Source of the DNA: Macrosoma leucophasiata | Taxonomy: Eukaryota; Arthropoda; Insecta; Lepidoptera; Hedylidae | DNA: 64,000 nucleotides | Direction of reading: 5' to 3' | Assembly (NCBI GenBank): GCA_036365455.1 | Contig: JAWQUS010000007.1 | Coordinates: 15,640,001 to 15,704,000, forward strand | Part shown: piece by piece, positions 1 to 9,344 of the stretch | Numbering within the stretch: position 1 is the first letter of the stretch | Layout: each line of letters starts with the position of its first letter | Notes under the pieces: generated by a model | Seen by the model: only the letters and a program-made list of their open reading frames with translations | The model's database searches: none | What the model was told of the DNA's origin: nothing | Position numbers and translations under genes: made by a program

Positions 1-29
1 AAAATAGGTACAGATATTGATATATCGAA

Positions 30-690
30 CCATAGGATCGGGCGGCGACGGTGGTCGACGAGTGCTTCGTCTGGCAAGGCACAGCTGACGACGGACTCTT
101 CCGTTCATCTTGTTTGATCATATTTGTACCTTGTTTATATCCTTCAATTTCAAAATTATATACCACGTTTTTTCTTTATTAATCAATGATTTCTGCACCG
201 TTTTGTAACCATTTCCACTGTACTTAATCGATTACCAACGGAATAGTTAGAACAACCATGATATAAATATACACAATAAAATATAAATATAGATGATATA
301 AATTAACACATAATAAACCAATAGCAAGCACCGATAAATTTTATATGGGCCGTAAAAGAAGACACGCAGCGGACCTAACCCCGATATGACATAATGGTGA
401 AATGAACCACAAAATGATTGTTAACTGAAATCTTTTTAAAATATAGAAACATGTACTGGTCTTCAAGTAGCAAGAGGGTTCGTGAAGAAGTTTTCTTGTC
501 TACGCTTTTTAACCCAAACAATGTTTTATTACATTATAGCTTAAAGTTATAAGTTAAAAAATTGAGTACTAATACAAATTAATACATTATACTCATCATG
601 AATATCACAAAACACTTTTCTTGTTTATTTTACTAATGTTTTAATTAAACGTTGAACACCGCACATTAAACTCCCCACTTCGAGAATTTG
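30..690 (+). repeat. Dispersed repeat family B, copy 1
   Basis: The segment matches 25150-25990 block by block, and its first part matches 22585-22870. Shared landmarks are 'gcgacggtggtcg' near 47, 'aacacataataaacca' near 305 and 'gacctaaccccgata' near 370, in the same order as in the 25-kb copy. There is no ORF of note and I saw no terminal repeat or target-site duplication. It could be an old DNA transposon or a fragment of a segmental duplication; the class is unknown. Confidence 0.6.
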
Positions 691-1602
691 TGGACATTTA
701 CATTCGCAGCAATATTATTTCATCATTAGTTTAAACCGGAGACCATCGTCTGTGCACATAAACTGTAATGTAAACGTCATCAACGCGCATATACTCCGCC
801 GTCCGGAATGAATTCCACTGGAGGCCAGATCGTGGATAGTTAGTTTATACGGTATAAAGACCCAATCCAGATATTTTTCCGTTTCATTGTAAAAAAAATG
901 AAAAAAAAACAGTTTCCGCAGGATGGCTTCGAGCCAACTGGCGATTTTGTTAAAATTAAAACTATGCTCTCAAGTCAATGCAATATATAACGTATATCCT
1001 GTTATATATGAGCATATTATTCGGTTTTTTTTTTTCAGTAAAAAAACTAGTTCTCGGTCATATCGTAATATTTTGTGACTGTTGTCTTTGTTAAACTGTT
1101 GTAACATGTTAGAATTATCATAACGTGATATCCATACTAACTATTGAATATTTATTGAGAGAGACATGTTTTTAATAAGAACCTATTTTTTTTTTAAATA
1201 ACGACTCAATTACGTCAAGGCAAGAGTTTGCCACCCTGTTTTCTTGCTAAAAAATATGAAACGTATTTCTGCTATTGTAATTGCGCTGATTCAGTGAAAT
1301 ATGAAACATGTAAGAGAACTGGCGGCGAGCCAGCCGCTTGCCTCACACTATAACAAAGGGTTTCATATCAGGTAATTGTTCCAAGAACAATAGAAGAAAA
1401 ATTATGTATAAAACCTGCTCGCGTAACAAGCTCCAGATAGTCTTAACTTGGAGGTGGGTCGCAATAAAATACTTATTATAAAATTTTTTTTTTGTTTGTT
1501 TCTATACATAAACAAGCCAAGTCGGCATTCTTGTAACCGATGTCGATCGACTGGATCGATATTGACTACATACATCATGATAACCACCTGTACAAATCAC
1601 AA
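691..1602. other. Intergenic, no gene recognised
   Basis: AT-rich DNA with poly(A) and poly(T) runs (near 890 and 1025). No coding frame, RNA gene or structured repeat could be supported. Confidence 0.6.
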
Positions 1603-1722
1603 TCTATACTTATATATAAAACTGTAGAAGTGTAAATTCTGTACATTGAAAATATTGAAAAAATAAATACCAGGGGATGTTACTAGATCGATACCGAACA
1701 CAAATATGTGATTAGAAATTTT

Positions 1723-1725
<3 letters not shown>

Positions 1726-1759
<34 letters not shown>
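1726..1759 (+). repeat. (TCTG)n microsatellite
   Basis: Eight tandem TCTG units. The inverted partner arm has a shorter CAGA run near 10185-10206. Confidence 0.95.
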
Positions 1760-1763
<4 letters not shown>

Positions 1764-2680
1764 TCTAGCATCACCCAAAATCTACCGGTCCGATTACGAT
1801 GGAACTTAGTATAATTTTACTTTAATGTTTGGCGCACAACACTGGGTACTTTTTATCTCGGAAAAATGTATGTTTGTCTGTGTGTTTGTGCACGCTAATT
1901 TCAGGAATGGCTTATCCGATTTTCAGTTTTTACTTATATATTGTGGTAAGTTTCACTTAAAATATACTTTTTGTTTCATGTAAATCGGTTAAGAAATAAA
2001 AAAGTTATGACAATTTTAAGAATCATATCGAATATTTTTAAACTATTCTGAATCTATCTTTTTTAGGGTTCCGTATCTAAAAGGTAAAAACGGACCCTAT
2101 TACTCATCCTCCGCTGTCTGCCTGTCTGTCCATCCATCCGTCTGTCTGTCCCCAGGCTGTATCTCATAAACAGTGATAGCTAGAAAGCTAACATTTTCAC
2201 AAATTATGTATTTCTGTTACCGCTATAGCGACAAAATTGAATACTAAAAATAAGAAAATGAAAATATTAAGAGGTCCAAGGGGGCATACAATAAACGTGT
2301 TTTTTTTCGTATATTTTTTGCTCGATATCAATAACGGTAGCAAGAAGACACTTAAAATTTTCACAGAATTTTTAGGTCTTACGTTGTATATTATCTTCCA
2401 ACAAACGAAATTTTAGGGCATTTTTGGTACGGAACCCTTCGTGCACGAGTTCGACAGGCACTTGGCCGGTTTTTTCTCTGTTATTAACATTAAGCATACC
2501 GCATAGCAGCGTTCCGGCATAAAACAATCTCCGCTATGGTCACCATTCAGCATGCCAAGCGTGGCAATTATGGCGTATTCTTTCCTTATGACGCACAACA
2601 CTTTTAGGAGCATCTTCGGGAAAGGCTTTGTCCAGCGGAGACGGATGGACGTCTTTCGGATGTGATTATGATGATGATGA

Positions 2681-3020
2681 TGGTTGTGGTGGTAGTGGTG
2701 GCGTTAGTGGTGTTGGTGGCATTGGTAGTGTTTGTAGTAGTGGTGGTGGTGGTGGTGGCGTTGGTGTCGGTGTCGTTGGTGTCGTTGGTGGCATAGGTGT
2801 TGTTGGTGACTCTGGTGGTGGTGTTGGTGGCGTTAGTGGTGCTGGCGGTGGTTTTACTGGCGATGGAGGCATTGGTGACGTTGGTGATGTTGGTGGTGTT
2901 GTTGGTAGTTTTGGAGGCGTTGGTGGCATTGGTTGTGGTGATGGTGGTGGTAGAAGTGATGATATTGGTGGTGGTGGTGGTGATGATGGTGGTGGTAGTG
3001 TTGGTGGCATTAGTGGGTAA
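2681..3020 (+). repeat. GGT-rich trinucleotide expansion (left arm)
   Basis: About 340 bp of imperfect GGT/GAT/GTT triplets. They are open in several frames (poly-Gly, poly-Val and, on the other strand, poly-Pro), so long frames here are composition artefacts. The mirror copy is 6525-6864. The corresponding site of the right-hand Helitron arm (about 9400-9450) has only a short triplet run, so the expansion arose on the left copy before inversion. Confidence 0.9.
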
Positions 3021-3159
3021 AAAAAAATCTGCCGGTTCTTACGGAGTGCTTATATTACGCATAGATCTATCTTTTATATAAAAATTGACTGAAAGTTTAC
3101 AAAAGTTTATAATCATTTTCTATAAAAAAAATTATGCATAGAAGTTTAAAATGACGACG

Positions 3160-3415
3160 ACCCGGTTAGTCCAGCGGTGTGAGATGACCGTTTGATTCGA
3201 AGGGTCGCGGGTTCGATCCCCGCACCGGGACAAATATTTGTATGGCCTACAGATATTTGTTTCGGGTCTGGGTGTTTGTGTATGTGTTGCATGTGTACAA
3301 CGGCACCCACGACACAGGTTTATACCTACTGTGGGACTGTGAGTGTAAGCGTATTTTATAATGGCCTTTTCAAAAATACAGGTCAGCATAGGATGGATGC
3401 GCGTTTAAACACATA
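3160..3415 (+). repeat. tRNA-derived SINE, left palindrome arm
   Basis: The head 3160-3230 folds as a tRNA. The acceptor 'acccggt' pairs with 'accggga' (6 of 7), the T arm is 'gcggg ttcgatc cccgc', and A-box-like and B-box-like promoter elements are present. A non-tRNA body ('tcgggtctgggtgtttgtg' and onward) follows, so it is a SINE rather than a tRNA gene. This tail is a common Lepidoptera SINE body (recollection, not a search). Confidence 0.75.
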
Positions 3416-3645
3416 ATTAGCAATTTTTCGCAATCCTAGCAGCCTGTGTGCTTTTATCCCCGATGGTCATACGTCTAATATCGAGTACAGAGAAGCATTA
3501 CTGCAAAATAGATTTTTTTAGCTACCCAAAAGTGTTTATGATCCAAAATTAACCAAAATGTATATCCAAAAGCGCTGCGCAAACAAAGTTGCGGGCACAG
3601 CTAGTAACATAATAAATCTTGTATTGAAATCTAGAATTTATACAG

Positions 3646-3676
<31 letters not shown>

Positions 3677-3886
3677 GAATACAGATAAAGACGTTTGAGT
3701 AATGCAACAGGAATTTCGACTTGATCGGCTAACTCCCTCCGCCGTAAGCAACTAAGAGACAAGAGCCCATAATGGGATTTGTAATTACGGTCGTCTGTGT
3801 TTTAAATGAGTTCCCACCGCTCTGGTCTTGTATTTCAACGGTAGACAATACAATTTCTTAGCCAACATCTGTTTTCTTATTTGTAT

Positions 3887-4069
3887 CTACGTCACAAAAT
3901 CCTTCGTATTTCGGTATTCCAGAATATTTGGTATCAACGCACCAGTCATCACAAAGACACTTTGAGCAACAAATAATACCTGCGCCTTGTAATCGTCTTC
4001 CAGGGGAAAGTTTGGTTTACGTTGCAATGGCTTCGTAAAGTCTACACTTGAATTATCAAAACATTCTAT
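3887..4069 (-). pseudogene. Exon-like fragment, left arm (possible receptor exon)
   Basis: Mirror of 5578-5760, differing at a few bases; see that entry for the translation and interpretation. Confidence 0.4.
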
Positions 4070-4102
4070 CTGAAAATGGAATAACCAATATGAATATTTA
4101 CT

Positions 4103-4524
4103 TAGATGGTTGGGGAAAAAGTTACTTCGCATTTTTTAAAATAATTCAAAACATTTTTTAATATAGTTTATTTAAATTTAACTAAAGTATGTATGTACCA
4201 TTTTGTTCGATAACCTTTTGCCATCTTGTAGGTAGGGACATGATCCCATTGCTATAAAAAATTTGGGACTTCTCATCAAAATACCGCGACAAGTGGATTT
4301 GGCAGTCCTCTCGTGATGTTAACCTAACATTGCATAAAGAATTCTGAAGAGACAGAAACAGGTGGAAATCTGAAGGTGCAAGGTTAGGACTATACGGCGG
4401 ATGCATTAACACCTCCCAGCCAAACTCTCTTAATTTTTGCTGAGTGGCTATAGATGTGTGAGGTCTAGCGTTATCATGATGAAACACCACACCCCTTCTG
4501 TTGATCAATTCCGGCCGCTTTCTC
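4103..4524 (-). mobile_element. mariner 3' half, left palindrome arm
   Basis: The terminal repeat 'ggttggggaaaaagt' at 4108 leads into the C-terminal half of a mariner transposase (stop at 4182), with [10 protein letters not shown] and APSDFHLF; these two Asp residues form the D34D pair of mariner. Homology to the fuller mariner at 41581-42869 ends abruptly at 'ccggccgctttctc', where the 15-bp minisatellite begins. The N-terminal half is absent. The same junction is found in the other two copies. Confidence 0.88.
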
Positions 4525-5122
4525 GCTGGGCTCTTCGGGACGCTGGGATGCTTGGGGTCGGGACGCTCGGCGTCGGGACGCTGGGCGTCAGGACGCTCGG
4601 GGCCGGGACGCTCGGCGTCAAGACGCTCGGCGTCGGGACGATGGGCGTCGAGACGCTGGGCGTCGGGACGCTGGGCGTCGGGACGCTGGGCGTCGGGACG
4701 CTGGGCGTTGGGACGCTGGGCGTCGGGACGCTGGGCGACGGGACGCTGGGATGCTTGGGGTCGGGACGCTCGGCGTCGAGACGCTCGGCTTCGGGACGCT
4801 CGGCGTCGGGACGCTCGGCGTCGTGACGCTCGGTGTCGGGACGCTCGGCGTCGGAACGCTCGGCGTCTGGACGCCGAGCGTCCCGACCCCAAGCATCCCA
4901 GCGTCCCGTCGCCCAGCGTCCCGACGCCCAGCGTCCCGACGCCCAGCGTCCCAACGCCCAGCGTCCCGACGCCCAGCGTCCCGACGCCCAGCGTCTCGAC
5001 GCCCATCGTCCCGACGCCGAGCGTCTTGACGCCGAGCGTCCCGGCCCCGAGCGTCCTGACGCCCAGCGTCCCGACGCCGAGCGTCCCGACCCCAAGCATC
5101 CCAGCGTCCCGAAGAGCCCAGC
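4525..5122. repeat. 15-bp GC-rich minisatellite, palindrome centre
   Basis: Tandem units of about 15 bp (consensus GGACGCTCGGCGTCG or GGACGCTGGGCGTCG) that invert near 4869 ('ggcgtctggacg|ccgagcgtcc'). Every unit contains GACGC-NNN-GCGTC, a 5-bp hairpin stem. Block markers GATGCTTGGGGTC lie at 4547 and 4750, spaced 203 bp exactly as at 7018 and 7221. Confidence 0.95.
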
Positions 5123-5544
5123 GAGAAAGCGGCCGGAATTGATCAACAGAAGGGGTGTGGTGTTTCATCATGATAACGCTAGACCTCACACATCTATAGC
5201 CACTCAGCAAAAATTAAGAGAGTTTGGCTGGGAGGTGTTAATGCATCCGCCGTATAGTCCTAACCTTGCACCTTCAGATTTCCACCTGTTTCTGTCTCTT
5301 CAGAATTCTTTATGCAATGTTAGGTTAACATCACGAGAGGACTGCCAAATCCACTTGTCGCGGTATTTTGATGAGAAGTCCCAAATTTTTTATAGCAATG
5401 GGATCATGTCCCTACCTACAAGATGGCAAAAGGTTATCGAACAAAATGGTACATACATACTTTAGTTAAATTTAAATAAACTATATTAAAAAATGTTTTG
5501 AATTATTTTAAAAAATGCGAAGTAACTTTTTCCCCAACCATCTA
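5123..5544 (+). mobile_element. mariner 3' half, right palindrome arm
   Basis: Inverted copy of 4103-4524. The transposase C-terminal half reads on the plus strand from about 5136 to the stop at 5463-5465, with [10 protein letters not shown] and SPNLAPSDFHLF. The fuller copy at 41.6 kb has SPD where this has SPN; that residue is not the catalytic Asp. It ends with the terminal repeat 'actttttccccaacc'. Confidence 0.88.
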
Positions 5545-5577
5545 AGTAAATATTCACATTGGTTATTCCATTTTCAG

Positions 5578-5760
5578 ATAGAATGTTTTGATAATTCAAG
5601 TGTAGACTTTACGAAGCAATTGCAACGTAAACCAAACTTTCCCCTGGAAGACGATTACAAGGCGCAGGTATTATTTGTTGCTCAAAGTGTCTTTGTGATG
5701 ACTGGTGCGTTGATACCAAATATTCTGGAATACCGAAATACGAAGGATTTTGTGACGTAG
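5578..5760 (+). pseudogene. Exon-like fragment, right arm (possible mGluR-type exon)
   Basis: A polypyrimidine stretch and 'ttttcag' (5571-5577) look like a splice acceptor. A 60-codon open frame ending in TAG at 5760 follows. It includes FPLEDDYKAQVLFVAQSVF and MTGALIPNIL, loosely like the ligand-binding lobe of metabotropic glutamate receptors (pattern xEDxxKxQFVxxxVxxMxxAL); this resemblance is from memory and weak. It directly follows the mariner terminal repeat and is mirrored at 3887-4069. It may be genomic flank of an old mariner insertion into a gene that was later carried into the duplication. The function is unproven and it is cut off from any gene here. Confidence 0.4.
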
Positions 5761-5970
5761 ATACAAATAAGAAAACAGATGTTGGCTAAGAAATTGTATT
5801 GTCTACCGTTGAAATACAAGACCAGAGCGGTGGGAACTCATTTAAAACACAGACGACCGTAATTACAAATCCCATTATGGGCTCTTGTCTCTTAGTTGCT
5901 TACGGCGGAGGGAGTTAGCCGATCAAGTCGAAATTCCTGTTGCATTACTCAAACGTCTTTATCTGTATTC

Positions 5971-6007
<37 letters not shown>

Positions 6008-6134
6008 GTATAAATTTGGGTAGCTAAAAAAATCTATTTTGCAGTAATGCTTCTCTGTACTCGATATTAGACGTATGACCATCGGGGATAAAAGCACACA
6101 GGCTGCTAGGATTGCGAAAAATTGCTAATTATGT

Positions 6135-6385
6135 GTTTAAACGCGCATCCATCCTATGCTGACCTGTATTTTTGAAAAGGCCATTATAAAATACGCTTAC
6201 ACTCACAGTCCCACAGTAGGTATAAACCTGTGTCGTGGGTGCCGTTGTACACATGCAACACATACACAAACACCCAGACCCGAAACAAATATCTGTAGGC
6301 CATACAAATATTTGTCCCGGTGCGGGGATCGAACCCGCGACCCTTCGAATCAAACGGTCATCTCACACCGCTGGACTAACCGGGT
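6135..6385 (-). repeat. tRNA-derived SINE, right palindrome arm
   Basis: Mirror of 3160-3415; the tRNA-like head is 6315-6385 on the minus strand. Confidence 0.75.
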
Positions 6386-6524
6386 CGTCGTCATTTTAAA
6401 CTTCTATGCATAATTTTTTTTATAGAAAATGATTATAAACTTTTGTAAACTTTCAGTCAATTTTTATATAAAAGATAGATCTATGCGTAATATAAGCACT
6501 CCGTAAGAACCGGCAGATTTTTTT

Positions 6525-6864
6525 TTACCCACTAATGCCACCAACACTACCACCACCATCATCACCACCACCACCACCAATATCATCACTTCTACCACCA
6601 CCATCACCACAACCAATGCCACCAACGCCTCCAAAACTACCAACAACACCACCAACATCACCAACGTCACCAATGCCTCCATCGCCAGTAAAACCACCGC
6701 CAGCACCACTAACGCCACCAACACCACCACCAGAGTCACCAACAACACCTATGCCACCAACGACACCAACGACACCGACACCAACGCCACCACCACCACC
6801 ACCACTACTACAAACACTACCAATGCCACCAACACCACTAACGCCACCACTACCACCACCACCA
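6525..6864 (-). repeat. CCA-rich trinucleotide tract (right arm)
   Basis: Inverted copy of the GGT tract at 2681-3020. The palindrome ends at 6877 inside a CAT run, and the next base starts an internal mariner sequence. Confidence 0.9.
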
Positions 6865-6877
6865 TCATCATCATCAT

Positions 6878-6995
6878 TAACACCTCCCAGCCAAACTCTC
6901 TTAATTTTTGCTGAGTGGCTATAGATGTGTGAGGTCTAGCGTTATCATGATGAAACACCACACCCCTTCTGTTGATCAATTCCGGCCGCTTTCTC
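6878..6995 (-). mobile_element. mariner internal fragment, third copy
   Basis: This is a direct repeat of 4400-4524. It begins inside the transposase at 'taacacctcccagcc' right after (CAT)n and ends at the same 'ctttctc' minisatellite junction. It has no terminal repeat, so it arrived by rearrangement rather than transposition. Confidence 0.88.
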
Positions 6996-9344
6996 GCTGG
7001 GCTCTTCGGGACGCTGGGATGCTTGGGGTCGGGACGCTCGGCGTCGGGACGCTGGGCGTCAGGACGCTCGGGGCCGGGACGCTCGGCGTCAAGACGCTCG
7101 GCGTCGGGACGATGGGCGTCGAGACGCTGGGCGTCGGGACGCTGGGCGTCGGGACGCTGGGCGTCGGGACGCTGGGCGTTGGGACGCTGGGCGTCGGGAC
7201 GCTGGGCGACGGGACGCTGGGATGCTTGGGGTCGGGACGCTCGGCGTCGAGACGCTCGGCTTCGGGACGCTCGGCGTCGGGACGCTCGGCGTCGTGACGC
7301 TCGGCGTCGGGACGCTCGGCGTCGGAACGCTCGGCGTCTGGACGCTCGGCGTCGGGACGCTCGGCGTCGGGACGCTCGGCGTCTGGACGCTGGGCGTCGG
7401 GACGCTGGGCGTCGGGACGCTCGGCGTCTGGACGTTGGGCGTCGGGACGCTCGGCGTCGGGACGCTCGGCGTCGGGACGCTCGGCGTCGGGACGCTGAGC
7501 GTCGGGACGCTGGGCGTCGGGACGCTGGGCGTCGGGACGCTGGGCGTCGGGACGCTGGGCGACGGGACGCTGGGATGCATGGGGTCGGGACGCTCGGCGT
7601 CGAGACGCTCGGCGTCGGGACGCTCGGCGTCGGGACGCTTGGCGTCGGGACGCTCGGCGTCGGGACGCTCGTCGTCGAGACGCTCGGCGTCTGGACGCTC
7701 GGCGTCGGGACGATGGGCGTCGGGACGCTGGGCGTCGGGACGCTGGGCGTCGGGACGCTGGGCGTCGGGACGCTGGGCGTCGGGACGCTGGGCGTCGGGA
7801 CGCTGGGCGACGGGACGCTGGGATGCTTGGGGTCGGGACGCTCGGCGTCGAGACGCTCGGCGTCGGGACGCTCGGCGTCGTGACGCTCGGCGTCGGATCG
7901 CTCGGCGTCTGGACGCTCGGCGTCGGGACGCTCGGCGTCGGGACGCTGGGCGTCGGGACACTGGGCGCCGGGACGCTGGGCGTCGGGACTCTGGGCGTCG
8001 GGACGCTGGGCGACGGGACGCTGGGATGCTTGGGGTCGGGACGCTCGGCGTCGAGACGCTCGGCGTCGGGACGCTCGGCGTCGGGACGCTCGGCGTCGGG
8101 ACGCTCGGCGTCGGGACGCTCGGCGTCGGGACGCTCGGCGTCTGGACGCTCGGCGTCGGGACGCTCGGCGTCTGGACGCTCGGCGTCGGGACGCTCGGCG
8201 TCTGGACGCTCGGCGTCGGGACGCTCGGCGTCGGGACGCTCGGCGTCGGGACGCTCGGCGTCGGGACGCTCGGCGTCTGGACGCTCGGCGTCGGGACGCT
8301 CGGCGTCGGGACGCTCGGCGTCGGGACTCTCGGCGTCGGGACTCTGGGCGTCGGGACGCTGGGCGACGGGACGCTGGGATGCTTGGGGTCGGGACGCTCG
8401 GCGTCGAGACGCTCGGCGTCGGGACGCTCGGCGTCGGGACGCTCGGCGTCGGGACGCTCGGCGTCGGGACGCTCGGCGTCGGGACTCTCGGCGTCGGGAC
8501 TCTGGGCGTCGGGACGCTGGGCGACGGGACGCTGTGATGCTTGGGGTCGGGACGCTCGGCGTCGAGACGCTCGGCGTCGGGACGCTCGGCGTCGGGACGC
8601 TCGGCGTCGGGACGCTCGGCGTCTGGACGCTCGGCGTCGGGACGCTCGGCGTCTGGACGCTCGGCGTCGGGACGCTCGGCGTCTGGACGCTCGGCGTCTG
8701 TACGCTCGGCGTCGGGACGCTCGGCGTCTGGACGCTCGGCGTCGGGACGCTCGGCGTCGGGACGCTCGGCGTCGGGACGCTCGGCGTCGGGACTCTCGGC
8801 GTCGGGACTCTGGGCTTCGGGACGCTGGGCGACGGGACGCTGGGATGCTTGGGGTCGGGACGCTCGGCGTCGAGACGCTCGGCGTCGGGACGCTCGGCGT
8901 CGGGACGCTCGGCGTCGGGACGCTCGGCGTCTGGACGCTCGGCGTCGGGACGCTCGGCGTCTGGACGCTCGGCGTCGGGACGCTCGGCGTCGGGACGCTC
9001 GGCGTCTGGACGCTCGGCGTCGGGACGCTCGGCGTCGGGACGCTCGGCGTCGGGACTCTCGGCGTCGGGACGCTCGGCGTCGGGACGCTCGGCGTCGGGA
9101 CGCTCGGCGTCGGGACGCTCGGCGTCGGGACGCTCGGCGTCGGGACGCTCGGCGTCGGGACGCTCGGCGTCGGGACGCTCGGCGTCGGGACGCTCGGCGT
9201 CTGGACGCACGGCGTCGGTACGCTGGGCGTCGGGCGCTCGGCGTCGGGACGCTCGGCGTCGGGACGCTCGACGTCGGGACGCTTGACGTCGGGACGCTCG
9301 GCGTCGGTACGCTGGGCGTCGGGACGCTCGGCGTCGGGATGCAT
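6996..9344. repeat. 2.35-kb 15-bp hairpin minisatellite with higher-order blocks
   Basis: Roughly 150 units of about 15 bp. Each carries the self-complementary GACGC-NNN-GCGTC. Block markers GATGC(T/A)TGGGGTC start at 7018, 7221, 7574, 7822, 8025, 8378, 8536 and 8844, so spacings are 203, 353, 248, 203, 353, 158 and 308. All are 8 modulo 15, i.e. one odd unit per block plus whole 15-bp units. Repeats of the 203 and 353 lengths show block-level duplication. Because the unit is a multiple of three and lacks stops, up to six frames stay open for hundreds of codons; I do not call these genes. The left edge is mariner, the right edge the Helitron-like arm R. Confidence 0.95.

Larger units (their letters stand above)
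1603..3604 (+). mobile_element. Non-autonomous Helitron-like element L
   Basis: The element starts with TC after an A (1603) and ends with CTAG before a T (3601-3604), the A|T insertion and TC...CTRR termini of Helitrons. The last 30 bases include a short GC-rich inverted repeat ('gcgctgcgc', then 'gttgcgggcacagctag'). It contains a TCTG microsatellite, a 'ggttccgt...ggttttttctc' module (about 2065-2480), an expanded GGT tract and a tRNA-derived SINE. It encodes no Rep/helicase. Its 5' kilobase is repeated in inverted orientation at 9345-10328, and its 3' part is the outer portion of the left arm of the palindrome. Termini are read directly; the class follows from known Helitron ends. Confidence 0.7.
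2668..6877. repeat. 4.2-kb near-perfect palindrome
   Basis: The arms are about 2668-4778 and 4869-6877, around a single-copy core of about 90 bp made of minisatellite. Positions pair as p+q=9647 in the inner part and p+q=9545 in the outer part. The 102-nt shift is an indel near 3525-3645: the left arm keeps the Helitron 3' end and flank, the right arm lacks them. The TA run also differs in length and there are scattered single-base differences. From the outside in, each arm carries the GGT/CCA tract, the tRNA-derived SINE, an exon-like fragment, a mariner 3' half and minisatellite. It is a real foldback duplication or a read/assembly foldback artefact; the indel favours a real, somewhat aged structure. 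Confidence 0.92.

Noticed and set aside
2628..3081. Poly-glycine / poly-proline / poly-valine frames
   Set aside because: Frames over an imperfect GGT triplet tract; all frames are open because of composition.
3160..3230. Functional tRNA gene
   Set aside because: Imperfect acceptor and anticodon arms, a duplicated position inside a Helitron, and a SINE body following directly.
3644..3672. (TA)n runs at 3644-3672 and 5973-6003 as replication or regulatory elements
   Set aside because: A simple microsatellite mirrored by the palindrome; the length difference is expected slippage.
4182..5465. Symmetric 342-codon and 210-codon frames combining minisatellite and mariner C-terminus
   Set aside because: Palindrome artefacts. 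The transposase half is real as a remnant, but fusion with the minisatellite removes the DNA-binding domain and the first catalytic Asp.
6996..9344. CRISPR-like regular array
   Set aside because: No spacers; the units are directly abutting 15-mers in a eukaryotic genome.
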